DNA of 13,441 bases from CAZADS01 sp964483985 (GTDB lineage: Bacteria; Pseudomonadota; Alphaproteobacteria; Thalassobaculales; Thalassobaculaceae). The notes under the pieces were generated by a model. The model searched no databases. It had not been told where the DNA came from and was given only the letters and a program-made list of their open reading frames with translations. The position numbers and the translations under genes are program-made. The stretch lies in the NCBI GenBank assembly GCA_964483985.1, contig CAZADS010000048.1, positions 1 to 13,441 of the forward strand, given 5' to 3'. Shown here piece after piece: positions 7,495 through 13,441 of the stretch. Numbering within the stretch: position 1 is the first letter of the stretch; every line of letters begins with the position of its first letter.

Positions 7495-8061
7495 ATGGAC
7501 GCAGTTGACGAGTTTTGGAGCTATTCTACGGCCATCTATCCCGATATTAGTCAAGAATGCTTGTTTTTGCAGGATACGCACAATTTGGATGTGAACATTG
7601 TTTTGTTTTGTTGTTGGGTTGGGCGTCTAGGAAAAATATTGGGTGTTAGAAAGTTAACCAAGATACAAGAAATTGTTGCCCCAATGCGCCACAACGTCAC
7701 AAGTCCTTTAAGAGGAGTCCGAGGATATCTAAAGGGTAATAATTCTATTCCTGATGCAAAAACATTAATGCAAAATATCCTAAAAATAGAATTAGAAGCG
7801 GAGCGTTCAGAGCAAACATTAATTGTTTACACGGCAGAAACGCTGGGAATATTAGAAAGTAGTGATGAATTTAATTATTCGAATTGTACCCTTATCAATC
7901 TTCAGTCCTATTTTGAACTAACCAATACTCAGATAGATGGAGCTACGCTTAACGCCTTATTGGGTTTGATGATCGGAGTTTTTCCCTCGACGCCTAAAGA
8001 AATTGTCGAGATATCTGTTAAAGGTATTTTTAATCATACCGAAAACAATGTCAGTAGGTGA
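7495..8061 (+). CDS. TIGR02444 (DUF2390) family protein of unknown function
   Basis: This 188-residue soluble protein matches the TIGR02444/DUF2390 family by its N-terminal pattern: FW.YS..IYP (7-16), ECLFLQDTHNLDVNIVLFCCWVG (21-43), then a basic middle region. The aromatic FW near the start and the CL.LQD..nLDVN.lLF..W block are the family hallmarks. The family is found in alpha- and gammaproteobacteria and has no assigned biochemical role. There is no signal peptide. The LDVNIVLFCCWVG stretch is hydrophobic but too short to be a confident membrane helix. The C-terminal half (about residues 90-188) diverges and is helical-looking. The start ATG has only a weak upstream GGAA. Its stop lies 6 bases before the amidase start, so the two genes are almost certainly one transcript. 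Confidence 0.82.
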   Translation: MDAVDEFWSYSTAIYPDISQECLFLQDTHNLDVNIVLFCCWVGRLGKILGVRKLTKIQEIVAPMRHNVTSPLRGVRGYLKGNNSIPDAKTLMQNILKIELEAERSEQTLIVYTAETLGILESSDEFNYSNCTLINLQSYFELTNTQIDGATLNALLGLMIGVFPSTPKEIVEISVKGIFNHTENNVSR

Positions 8062-8067
8062 TATGAC

Positions 8068-9414
8068 ATGACTGATACTCTTGTAACGATGGTGACAAAT
8101 TTAGCTAAGGGGAAAGCAAAAAGTTCGGATCTAATAGAACGATCTCTTTCGGAGATTTTTGATGAGAATGGTGAAGGTTCAAGAACATTCCTATCCGTTT
8201 TTGGGAATATGGCAAAAATTCAAGCCGAAACCGCTGATAGACTAATGCATTTGGGATATCGTTTACCTCCGTTGACCGGAATACCAATATCAGTAAAAGA
8301 CTTGTTTGATATAACTGACCAAATAACCCTTGCGGGCTCTAAAGTTAGGGCGAGTTGCTCGCCGGCGCTGGCCGATGCTAAAATTATTAGTCTTTTGCGT
8401 GCAGCTGGAGCCATTATTATCGGTCGAACCAATATGACAGAGTTTGCTTTTTCCGGCCTCGGCGTAAATCCCCACTATAATACTCCCCGCAACCCTTGGG
8501 ATCGTTCTATTGGAAAAATTCCTGGTGGATCTTCAAGTGGCGCGGCTGTATCCGTCACGGATGGGATGGCTGCCGCCTCTATAGGAACGGATACCGGTGG
8601 TTCAGTGAGAATTCCTGCCGCACTTTGCGGACTCACGGGTTTTAAACCGACGGCCTCCCGAGTCTCAACAACAGGGGCTTTTCCTTTATCTACAACATTG
8701 GACTCGATCGGGCCGCTAGCGAAAAGTGTTGAATGCTGTGCTTTGATTGATCAGGTGATTAGTGGAACACCGGTGGAAGAGTTGCGAACGAGGTCGCCAG
8801 AAACAATTTCATTGGCCGTTCCTCAAAATATTGTATTAGACGAAATGGATTCGATGGTGGCGGCTCGATTTGAATTCGCTGTTTCGAAATTATCTGCGAT
8901 GGGAGCTAGGATTACTGACATACCATTTAACAGTGTATTAGACATTCCAAAAGCGAATGAAAAAGGTGGATTCGCCGCGTCAGAAGCCTACGCCACTTTG
9001 CGTCATTTGTTGCAAGAAGATGAGGAGCTCTTTGACCCACGCGTAGCGGTAAGAATTAAGAGGGGAGCCAATATGTCGGCTGTCGATTATATTGAACTAC
9101 TGAAGATGAGGGAGTTGATTCAACACAATGCAGCTTCTGAATCCTATTCCTATGACGCTATACTAATGCCTACCGTGCCAATTGTTGCGCCTGCGATAAG
9201 CAGCGTCGTTGAATCAGATGAATTTTATCATGAAGCTAATATGTTAATGCTTAGAAACTGCTCGATAGGAAACTTCCTAAATCGATGTGCGGTCACAATT
9301 CCGATTCAAGAACCAGGGTCCGGACCTGTAGGTTTAATGTTAATGGGTGAGACTATGGAAGATAGAAAAATTTTGGAAATTGCTTCTGGTATTCAGAAGG
9401 CATTTGAATTGTGA
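8068..9414 (+). CDS. Amidase signature family hydrolase
   Basis: This is a 448-residue member of the amidase signature family, enzymes that hydrolyse carboxamides through a Ser-cisSer-Lys triad. The triad is intact: Lys77 in PISVKDLFD, cis-Ser155 in PGGSSSGAA and nucleophile Ser179 in GTDTGGSVRIPAA, the two serines 24 apart as in malonamidase E2. GLTGFKPT follows, and the C-terminal GPVGLMLMGE block is typical. It has the length of stand-alone amidases and AtzE-like enzymes. It is less like GatA, since no gatB or gatC is nearby and GatA is usually near 485 residues. The substrate cannot be read from the sequence. AGGTGA six bases upstream gives a good ribosome-binding site that overlaps the stop of the TIGR02444 gene, implying coupled expression. 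No signal peptide is seen, so it is probably cytosolic. Confidence 0.92.
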   Translation: MTDTLVTMVTNLAKGKAKSSDLIERSLSEIFDENGEGSRTFLSVFGNMAKIQAETADRLMHLGYRLPPLTGIPISVKDLFDITDQITLAGSKVRASCSPALADAKIISLLRAAGAIIIGRTNMTEFAFSGLGVNPHYNTPRNPWDRSIGKIPGGSSSGAAVSVTDGMAAASIGTDTGGSVRIPAALCGLTGFKPTASRVSTTGAFPLSTTLDSIGPLAKSVECCALIDQVISGTPVEELRTRSPETISLAVPQNIVLDEMDSMVAARFEFAVSKLSAMGARITDIPFNSVLDIPKANEKGGFAASEAYATLRHLLQEDEELFDPRVAVRIKRGANMSAVDYIELLKMRELIQHNAASESYSYDAILMPTVPIVAPAISSVVESDEFYHEANMLMLRNCSIGNFLNRCAVTIPIQEPGSGPVGLMLMGETMEDRKILEIASGIQKAFEL

Positions 9415-9459
9415 TAATTTGGATGCGCTTAAAAGCGAAATAATAGCTTGAGGAATATT

Positions 9460-10071
9460 TCAGAAAATCGACTTAGCTTTAGCGTCAGAATCTCGCCAAC
9501 GCTTTACAAGCCCAGTTTCAATTTGGAACAAGTCGAGTATTCTACCAACGGTATGGTCAACAACATCTTGCAGCGTTTTAGGTTTATTGTAAAAAGCGGG
9601 AACTGGTGGTGCAATTATTCCGCCCATTTCTGAAATTTGTAACATGCTTTTAAGGTGACCGGAATGGAGGGGGGTTTCTCGGACCATGCAAACTAACTTT
9701 CGTCTTTCCTTCAGTACGACATCAGCGGCCCTAGATAATAAACTGTCTGTGACACCAGTCGCAATTTGAGCTAAAGTTTTCATAGAGCAGGGCGCTATGA
9801 TCATACCGATGGTTTGATACGAGCCAGACGCCACGGCTGCTCCAATGTCTTTGTTAGAGTGTACGACGTCGGCGCTTTCGTGAACGTCAATTACTTTTAG
9901 GTCCGATTCGTGAGCTAAGGTTATTTCAGCGGAACGAGACATGATTAAATGAGTTTCCGGTTTTAGATGATCCGGCAGTGTGCCGAGGGTTTGAAGGAGC
10001 CGAATCCCATAGATTACTCCAGATGCTCCGCTGATACCTATAATTAGCCGTTTTTGAGAGTGTTCAGACAT
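9460..10071 (-). CDS. ubiX: Flavin prenyltransferase
   Basis: UbiX attaches a dimethylallyl group to FMN to make prenylated FMN, the cofactor of UbiD-family decarboxylases, including the one in ubiquinone synthesis. The 203-residue product shows IIGISGASGVIYGIRLL (10-26), MIIAPCSMKTLAQIATG (90-106), VRETPLHSGHLKSML (130-144) and PAFYNKP (158-164). Ser17, Glu49, Ser96, Arg131, Glu132, Tyr161 and Arg177 line up by spacing with the FMN- and prenyl-phosphate-site residues known in Pseudomonas UbiX, so it should be active. The start is the ATG at 10071; no strong ribosome-binding site precedes it. It is convergent with the amidase gene (45-base gap) and divergent from the DUF465 gene. No ubiD is in the window, so the partner decarboxylase lies elsewhere. 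Confidence 0.96.
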   Translation of the reverse strand: MSEHSQKRLIIGISGASGVIYGIRLLQTLGTLPDHLKPETHLIMSRSAEITLAHESDLKVIDVHESADVVHSNKDIGAAVASGSYQTIGMIIAPCSMKTLAQIATGVTDSLLSRAADVVLKERRKLVCMVRETPLHSGHLKSMLQISEMGGIIAPPVPAFYNKPKTLQDVVDHTVGRILDLFQIETGLVKRWRDSDAKAKSIF

Positions 10072-10134
10072 TAGTATGTGGCCACAAAAGTTTTAACCTA
10101 ATTGTAGGCGAAAACTATGATTGAATCACGTGTA

Positions 10135-10163
10135 TTGCACAACCCATGTGGAAGTCGTAAAAT
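10135..10163 (+). promoter_or_regulatory. Predicted sigma70-like promoter of the DUF465 gene
   Basis: TTGCAC (10135-10140) is followed by a 17-base spacer and TAAAAT (10158-10163). Transcription would start near 10170 and leave a leader of about 43 bases before the small gene. Both hexamers are close to consensus and the spacing is optimal. It is the only strong candidate in the ubiX-DUF465 divergent gap. Confidence 0.5.
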
Positions 10164-10212
10164 TTTGGTGCCATGGTAAAGTTTTAGTGATGAACAAACA
10201 TAGGGAGAGAAA

Positions 10213-10374
10213 ATGACTGACCCAAATCAACTTGAGGCCCTGCGTGTTCATCATGCCGAACTTGATAAACGATTGACGGAAGAGCAGGCAAGGCCTCTGC
10301 CAGATAGTAGTGTGGTAGCGTTGTTAAAACGCCAGAAGCTGGCGATTAAGGACCAAATTTCAAATTTCAAATAA
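10213..10374 (+). CDS. Small DUF465/YdcH-like protein, 53 residues
   Basis: A short gene encoding 53 residues: ATG at 10213, TAA at 10372. GGGAGA (10203-10208) is a good ribosome-binding site and a promoter-like element lies upstream. The product is charged and helical. It has LEALRVHHAELDKRL in the first half and VVALLKRQKLAIKDQI in the second, joined by a Pro/Ser-containing turn. This two-helix hairpin with HAELDKRL and LKRQKLAIKDQI is the DUF465 (YdcH) pattern. The family is abundant in alphaproteobacteria, often near purE. Its function is not known; the fold suggests a small coiled-coil or helical-hairpin binder. It is convergent with the luciferase-like oxidoreductase gene, with a 95-base gap in which I see no clear terminator. 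Confidence 0.88.
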   Translation: MTDPNQLEALRVHHAELDKRLTEEQARPLPDSSVVALLKRQKLAIKDQISNFK

Positions 10375-10469
10375 TATGATAAGATTTAGAACTATTTGGC
10401 TTCCGTTCCCATAACAATGGACTAAGAATAAAGATCCACAAAAGTTAAAAACATAGTATCGCTCGATGG

Positions 10470-11423
10470 TCAAACATATATCATAATTTCGTTTTGAAAA
10501 CGGCGCATGCGTTCAAGCGTTTCTTCAAGATTATCACTTTCCCAACCGATTACTAGATTCTCTAAGCCCGCAGCCTTATACTCATGAATATCTTGAATGA
10601 TATCAGAGGCAGATCCGGTAAAAGATAACCTTTTTCCATTACTCGTCGTTCGAGTTTCGCCTAGCGAATACCAAATAACGTACAGCGCGGTATCGATTTC
10701 TGATGGGTCACGTCCAACTGCCTCTGCAAACGTATAAACTTTTTCTAGCCCACTCCGATAAAGTTTAGCTGTATTATAAGGGTTTCGAGGATTGTTTCCG
10801 ACAGGATACCAACCGTTGCCTAATTGGCCCGTTCGTCGTCTCGCGGGGGATGCCTCGCCTCCAATCCAAATAGGTAAATTAGAACCCTGAAGTGGTTTTG
10901 GAAAAAATTTTAAATCATCAAATTTAACATATTCCCCGCTGAAGGAAGGTTTCTGGTCACCCCAAAGATTACGGAAAGCACGAATATACTCCTCAGCAGC
11001 TTTTCCTCGATCGTGAAATGGGGGACCGCTGAGCAACGCGATTTCTTCTGCCATCCAGCCGACCCCTACACCCACAGTTAGTCTTCCAGAGGATAATATA
11101 TCTAGCGTTTGGAGTATTTTCGCCGTAAGTAGTGCAGGGCGATGTCCTAAAACCATTACCGAGGTTAACAGCCTTATTTTTTTTGTAACCGCTGCTAGAA
11201 AGCTTAAAGTTGTGATTTGATCTAAGCACTCACCACTATCTTCAGCAAACCAACGGCCGGATACCGTATAAGGATAACTCGAAGCTACAGTATTAGCGAT
11301 TACAACATGATCACTCAGACCAATATAAGCAAAACCCAAAGCTTCTGCTTCAGTGGCTATTATTTTCAGGGATTCTGCGCTAGCGGCGGGGCCTCTAGTG
11401 CCAAAGTGAATACCAAATTGCAT
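10470..11423 (-). CDS. Luciferase-like (LLM class) flavin- or F420-dependent oxidoreductase
   Basis: This is a 317-residue TIM-barrel oxidoreductase of the bacterial luciferase-like family. Signatures are MQFGIHFGTRG at the first strand, LGFAYIGLSDHV (29-40), RPALLTAKILQTLDILS (95-111), GRLTVGVGVGWMAEE (113-127) and LPIWIGGEASPARRR (183-197). The VGVGWMAEE..LLSG stretch resembles the TIGR03619 group, annotated as probably F420-dependent. Cofactor choice (FMNH2 or F420) cannot be decided from sequence, and no F420 synthesis gene is present here. I chose the ATG at 11423, preceded by AGGG six bases upstream, over a TTG at 11459 inside the preceding gene. It begins 13 bases after the TauD/TfdA gene, so the two form one operon. 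Its reaction could be a monooxygenation or hydride transfer on a catabolic intermediate; the substrate is unknown. Confidence 0.92.
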   Translation of the reverse strand: MQFGIHFGTRGPAASAESLKIIATEAEALGFAYIGLSDHVVIANTVASSYPYTVSGRWFAEDSGECLDQITTLSFLAAVTKKIRLLTSVMVLGHRPALLTAKILQTLDILSSGRLTVGVGVGWMAEEIALLSGPPFHDRGKAAEEYIRAFRNLWGDQKPSFSGEYVKFDDLKFFPKPLQGSNLPIWIGGEASPARRRTGQLGNGWYPVGNNPRNPYNTAKLYRSGLEKVYTFAEAVGRDPSEIDTALYVIWYSLGETRTTSNGKRLSFTGSASDIIQDIHEYKAAGLENLVIGWESDNLEETLERMRRFQNEIMIYV

Positions 11424-11436
11424 ATTATACCCTATT

Positions 11437-12294
11437 TTAAACGGGTGTGTCGCCCGCAATTGTTATTCGATGCATTCGGCGACGTTCATTATAATCTGCT
11501 AAGGCTTGATGCTGAACACATCTGTTATCCCAAAGGGCAAGTGATCCTACTTCCCAACGGAATCGGCATGTAAATTCTGGACGTGCAGAGTGCATCCTGA
11601 GAAAATCTAAAATTGAATCTGCTTCTCCGATTTCGAAACCGTGAAAAGTCTGTGTATGACTTCCTATATATAAAACTTTACGACCGGTTTCAGGATGGGT
11701 TCTTATCAATGGGTGTATCGCTTCAGTTGGTACGTTTCCTGGGTCTCTTAGTTTGGCTTGCATAGTTGGATTTTTGGCATATCGGTCGATGCGATTTGAT
11801 GTTCCTAATCCGCGACGGAACCCATCCCCAACATTAAAGGTTTTTACGTTGTGTAGCATTTTTCGCATTTCTTCTGAGAGTTTTTCAAAAGCCAAATATT
11901 GGTTCGAAAACATTGTATCTCCGCCGCGTGATGGAACCTCGTGAGCGTACAACATGGTTGCCATAGCGGGTTGGGGGTTGAACATTTGGTCCGTGTGCCA
12001 GACGGAACCAAATGTGTAATCGTCATCCGGTTCTTTTATAATTTCAAGAATTTCTGGATGTTCATTTAATCCTTTCAGATATGGATGAAAATGGATATCC
12101 CCGAACTGTTTGGCAAAAGCTATCTGTTGGTTCGGCGAAATTTTCTGGTCTCTGAAAAAAATAACACAATTATCCAACCAAGCTTGATAAATCTCTGCAA
12201 ATGTTTCCTGGTCGAGATTACCGATGTCGACCCCTGAGATTGTTGCACCTATATTCCCCGATAAAGGTGTTACGTGTATTCTTTTGTAAGCCAT
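11437..12294 (-). CDS. TauD/TfdA family 2-oxoglutarate- and Fe(II)-dependent dioxygenase
   Basis: Family members hydroxylate a substrate next to a heteroatom while decarboxylating 2-oxoglutarate. Numbering from the chosen start (285 residues), the iron triad is His100 and Asp102 in SVWHTDQMF and His262 in NRCVQHQAL. The following ADYNERRRMHRITI supplies the arginines (271-273, 276) that bind the 2-oxoglutarate carboxylate. The N-terminal PLSGNIGATISGVDI is also typical. Length matches TauD (283) and TfdA (287). The frame extends to an ATG at 12333, but the family usually starts just before the I.V.PL strand. I therefore prefer the ATG at 12294, with GGGA seven bases upstream. ATGs at 12318 and 12294 sit in a duplicated nine-base string, making the start ambiguous. 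The substrate (aryloxyalkanoate, sulfonate or other) cannot be told; downstream of pcaHG, an aromatic ether is attractive but unproven. Confidence 0.93.
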   Translation of the reverse strand: MAYKRIHVTPLSGNIGATISGVDIGNLDQETFAEIYQAWLDNCVIFFRDQKISPNQQIAFAKQFGDIHFHPYLKGLNEHPEILEIIKEPDDDYTFGSVWHTDQMFNPQPAMATMLYAHEVPSRGGDTMFSNQYLAFEKLSEEMRKMLHNVKTFNVGDGFRRGLGTSNRIDRYAKNPTMQAKLRDPGNVPTEAIHPLIRTHPETGRKVLYIGSHTQTFHGFEIGEADSILDFLRMHSARPEFTCRFRWEVGSLALWDNRCVQHQALADYNERRRMHRITIAGDTPV

Positions 12295-12439
12295 CTCGGT
12301 TTCCCACTCGTAAGCCATATTTTTATGCAGCATTGTTAACTTGATAACCAGTTTCCACTCGCCTCGTAAATCACGTTAGTTAAATAAATCAAACTGCTCT
12401 CACGCGCGGACATAATCCACATAATTTTGGCAATCAACG

Positions 12440-12467
12440 TTTATAATCGAAAGAGAAGTCAAAACAA
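12440..12467 (-). promoter_or_regulatory. Possible promoter for the TauD/TfdA-LLM gene pair
   Basis: On the minus strand, TTGTTT (12467-12462), a 16-base spacer and TATAAA (12445-12440) lie in the 191-base gap between pcaG and the dioxygenase gene. The -10 is good and the -35 is weak. If used, it would give a leader of about 140 bases and make the pair separately transcribed from pcaHG. Read-through from pcaG is equally possible. Confidence 0.3.
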
Positions 12468-12485
12468 ATAGTATTTGGTCCGATT

Positions 12486-13079
12486 TCAGGCATCAAAGAA
12501 AATAGTCTCTTGTTCACCTTGAAGGTGGATATCAAAATGGTAACTGGAAGGACTCGTTTTTTCCTCCAGAACGCTTATTAAGGTGACACGCCGGTGTTTG
12601 GGTACTGATAGCAACACGGGATCCGAGGCATTCGCTAGTACCTCGTCAGAGAAATAAATTCGTGTGAAGACGTGAGACAGTAACCCTCGCATAAAAACAA
12701 TAACGTTGATGTGAGGTGCTTGTCCGTCTCCAATTAACCCTGGTTTAATTGTATTGAAGATGAACCGATTTCTCTCGTCAGTACCAGTGTCGACTCGTCC
12801 GAATCCAGTAAAAATATTATCTGATGGTTTAGTTCCCCGACTATTTGGGTATTGCCCGAATGAATCCGCTTGCCAGATTTCCACCAGAGCATCGGTTACC
12901 ACAATTCCAGCCCCGTCAAATATCCTACCCTCAATGTTAATTGGGATTCCAGAGGTTCCTGTTTTTATTAGTGATCCTGACGGAATACTTGAAAGAATTG
13001 AATGTCCATGTTGTTTAGGCGTTAAAGCTTGTGCAAAAAACGGCCCAATGGTTTGCGACGGAGTTTGGCGCTTTATCAT
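12486..13079 (-). CDS. pcaG: Protocatechuate 3,4-dioxygenase, alpha subunit
   Basis: PcaG is the non-iron-binding partner of PcaH in protocatechuate 3,4-dioxygenase. The enzyme opens protocatechuate between its two hydroxyl carbons to beta-carboxy-cis,cis-muconate, the first beta-ketoadipate pathway step. The 197-residue product has TPSQTIGPFF (6-15), IEGRIFDGAGIVVTDALVEIWQAD (49-72), TGFGRVDT (91-98), FNTIKPG (108-114) and APHINVIVFMRGLLSHVFTRIYF (121-143), all typical of alpha subunits. The position equivalent to the second iron-binding His of PcaH is Asn (HIN rather than HIH), as expected for the alpha chain. Length matches the family (about 200). The start ATG at 13079 lies 3 bases after the pcaH stop (TGA-TAA-ATG), implying tightly coupled 1:1 synthesis. 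Confidence 0.96.
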   Translation of the reverse strand: MIKRQTPSQTIGPFFAQALTPKQHGHSILSSIPSGSLIKTGTSGIPINIEGRIFDGAGIVVTDALVEIWQADSFGQYPNSRGTKPSDNIFTGFGRVDTGTDERNRFIFNTIKPGLIGDGQAPHINVIVFMRGLLSHVFTRIYFSDEVLANASDPVLLSVPKHRRVTLISVLEEKTSPSSYHFDIHLQGEQETIFFDA

Positions 13080-13082
13080 TTA

Positions 13083-13441
13083 TCAACCTTTTAGAGGCGT
13101 GGAATTAGGACCACGTAATATAAAATTAAATCTATAAGCCACAGCAAAACCTTCCTCGGTGTCATCCAAAGAGAATTTTTTGACTAACATGTTTCTGCAA
13201 TTTTCTGGGACAGAGTTAAAAATGGGGTCCAATTTTAGAAGTGGGTCCCCAGGGAAATAGGATTGCGTGACAAGCCTTGTTATGAAGGTGGGTCCAAATA
13301 ATGAAAAATGTATATGCGCGGGACGCCAGGCATTGGCATGATTGCCCCACGGATAGGCTGCGGGTTTGATAGTGTAAAATTTAAATGTTCCGTCACCTTT
13401 GGTTATGCATCTTCCACCACCAAAAAAATTCGGATCAATTG
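13083..13441 (-). CDS. pcaH: Protocatechuate 3,4-dioxygenase, beta subunit, C-terminal part (5' end outside window)
   Basis: The last 118 complete codons of pcaH are present; the gene runs off the window edge. The fragment opens with DPNFFGGGRC, then FYTIKPAAYPWGN, AWRPAHIHFSLFG, RLVTQSYFPGDPL and DPIFNSVP, and ends YRFNFILRG before TGA. Tyr in AAYPWGN and the two His in PAHIHFS correspond to three of the four Fe(III) ligands of the family (Tyr147, His160 and His162 of the Pseudomonas enzyme); the first Tyr lies outside the window. These residues mark it as the iron-bearing catalytic subunit, forming the heteromeric enzyme with pcaG just downstream. Other pca genes and the promoter would be expected beyond the right edge. 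Confidence 0.95.
   Translation of the reverse strand, partial: IDPNFFGGGRCITKGDGTFKFYTIKPAAYPWGNHANAWRPAHIHFSLFGPTFITRLVTQSYFPGDPLLKLDPIFNSVPENCRNMLVKKFSLDDTEEGFAVAYRFNFILRGPNSTPLKG

Noticed and set aside
9426..9437. A CGCTT/AAGCG inverted repeat between the convergent amidase and ubiX genes, a possible terminator.
   Set aside because: The usable stem is only 4-5 pairs and no T-run follows on either strand.
10470..11423. Calling the luciferase-like gene F420-dependent as firm evidence that the organism makes F420.
   Set aside because: Sequence motifs do not separate F420 from FMN use reliably, and no cofactor-synthesis gene (cofC, cofD, cofE, fbiC) is in the window.
12754..13137. A 127-codon + strand frame opposite pcaG.
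   Set aside because: It is antisense to clear pcaG and pcaH coding sequence with conserved active-site residues, so it is a shadow.
1..13441. CRISPR arrays, transposons, phage or defence genes, tRNA and rRNA genes.
   Set aside because: I read both strands for direct repeats, terminal inverted repeats, transposase or nuclease motifs and tRNA-like arms and found none; all large frames are accounted for by metabolic or envelope genes.

Overview
The window is about 13.4 kb of moderately AT-rich (roughly 40% G+C by eye), densely coded bacterial DNA. Gene content points to an alphaproteobacterium, probably a Rhodospirillales-like or marine uncultured lineage: an alphaproteobacterial-type heparinase II/III-like protein, a TIGR02444 protein, a YdcH/DUF465 small protein, purE-purK and ubiX, all with low-GC codon use. 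No rRNA, tRNA, CRISPR array, insertion sequence, phage gene or integrase is visible. Taxonomy here is inference from family recognition, not from a marker gene.

Layout. (1) 1-862: 3' end of a heparinase II/III-like gene (+). (2) 1123-5493: a + strand surface-polysaccharide block. It holds an unrecognised small protein, a WecA/WbpL-type polyprenyl-phosphate sugar-1-phosphate transferase, a WbpV/WreQ-like NAD-dependent epimerase/reductase and a WbpM/PglF-type UDP-GlcNAc 4,6-dehydratase. Together these look like the module that makes UDP-QuiNAc (or UDP-FucNAc) and loads it on undecaprenyl phosphate to start an O-antigen or similar glycan. (3) 5537-7139: purE-purK (- strand, overlapping), the two-step carboxylation of AIR, behind a well-formed sigma70-like promoter. 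(4) 7495-9414: a TIGR02444-family gene followed 6 bp later by an amidase-signature hydrolase (+). (5) 9460-10071: ubiX (-), flavin prenyltransferase. (6) 10213-10374: a 53-residue DUF465/YdcH protein (+) with its own promoter. (7) 10470-13441: a - strand catabolic-looking run. It is read as pcaH (cut by the window end), pcaG, a TauD/TfdA-type 2-oxoglutarate dioxygenase and a luciferase-like flavin/F420 oxidoreductase.

How they work together. pcaHG encode protocatechuate 3,4-dioxygenase, the ring-cleavage step of the beta-ketoadipate pathway. The dioxygenase and luciferase-like gene downstream could act on compounds feeding that pathway, but this is only positional inference. The polysaccharide module and the purine genes are independent blocks placed tail to tail.

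I see ordinary metabolism and envelope genes, and no clear evidence of an undescribed system. The parts worth a second look are the unrecognised gene at 1123-1539, the QuiNAc-type module, the TIGR02444-amidase pair and the pca/TauD/LLM neighbourhood.
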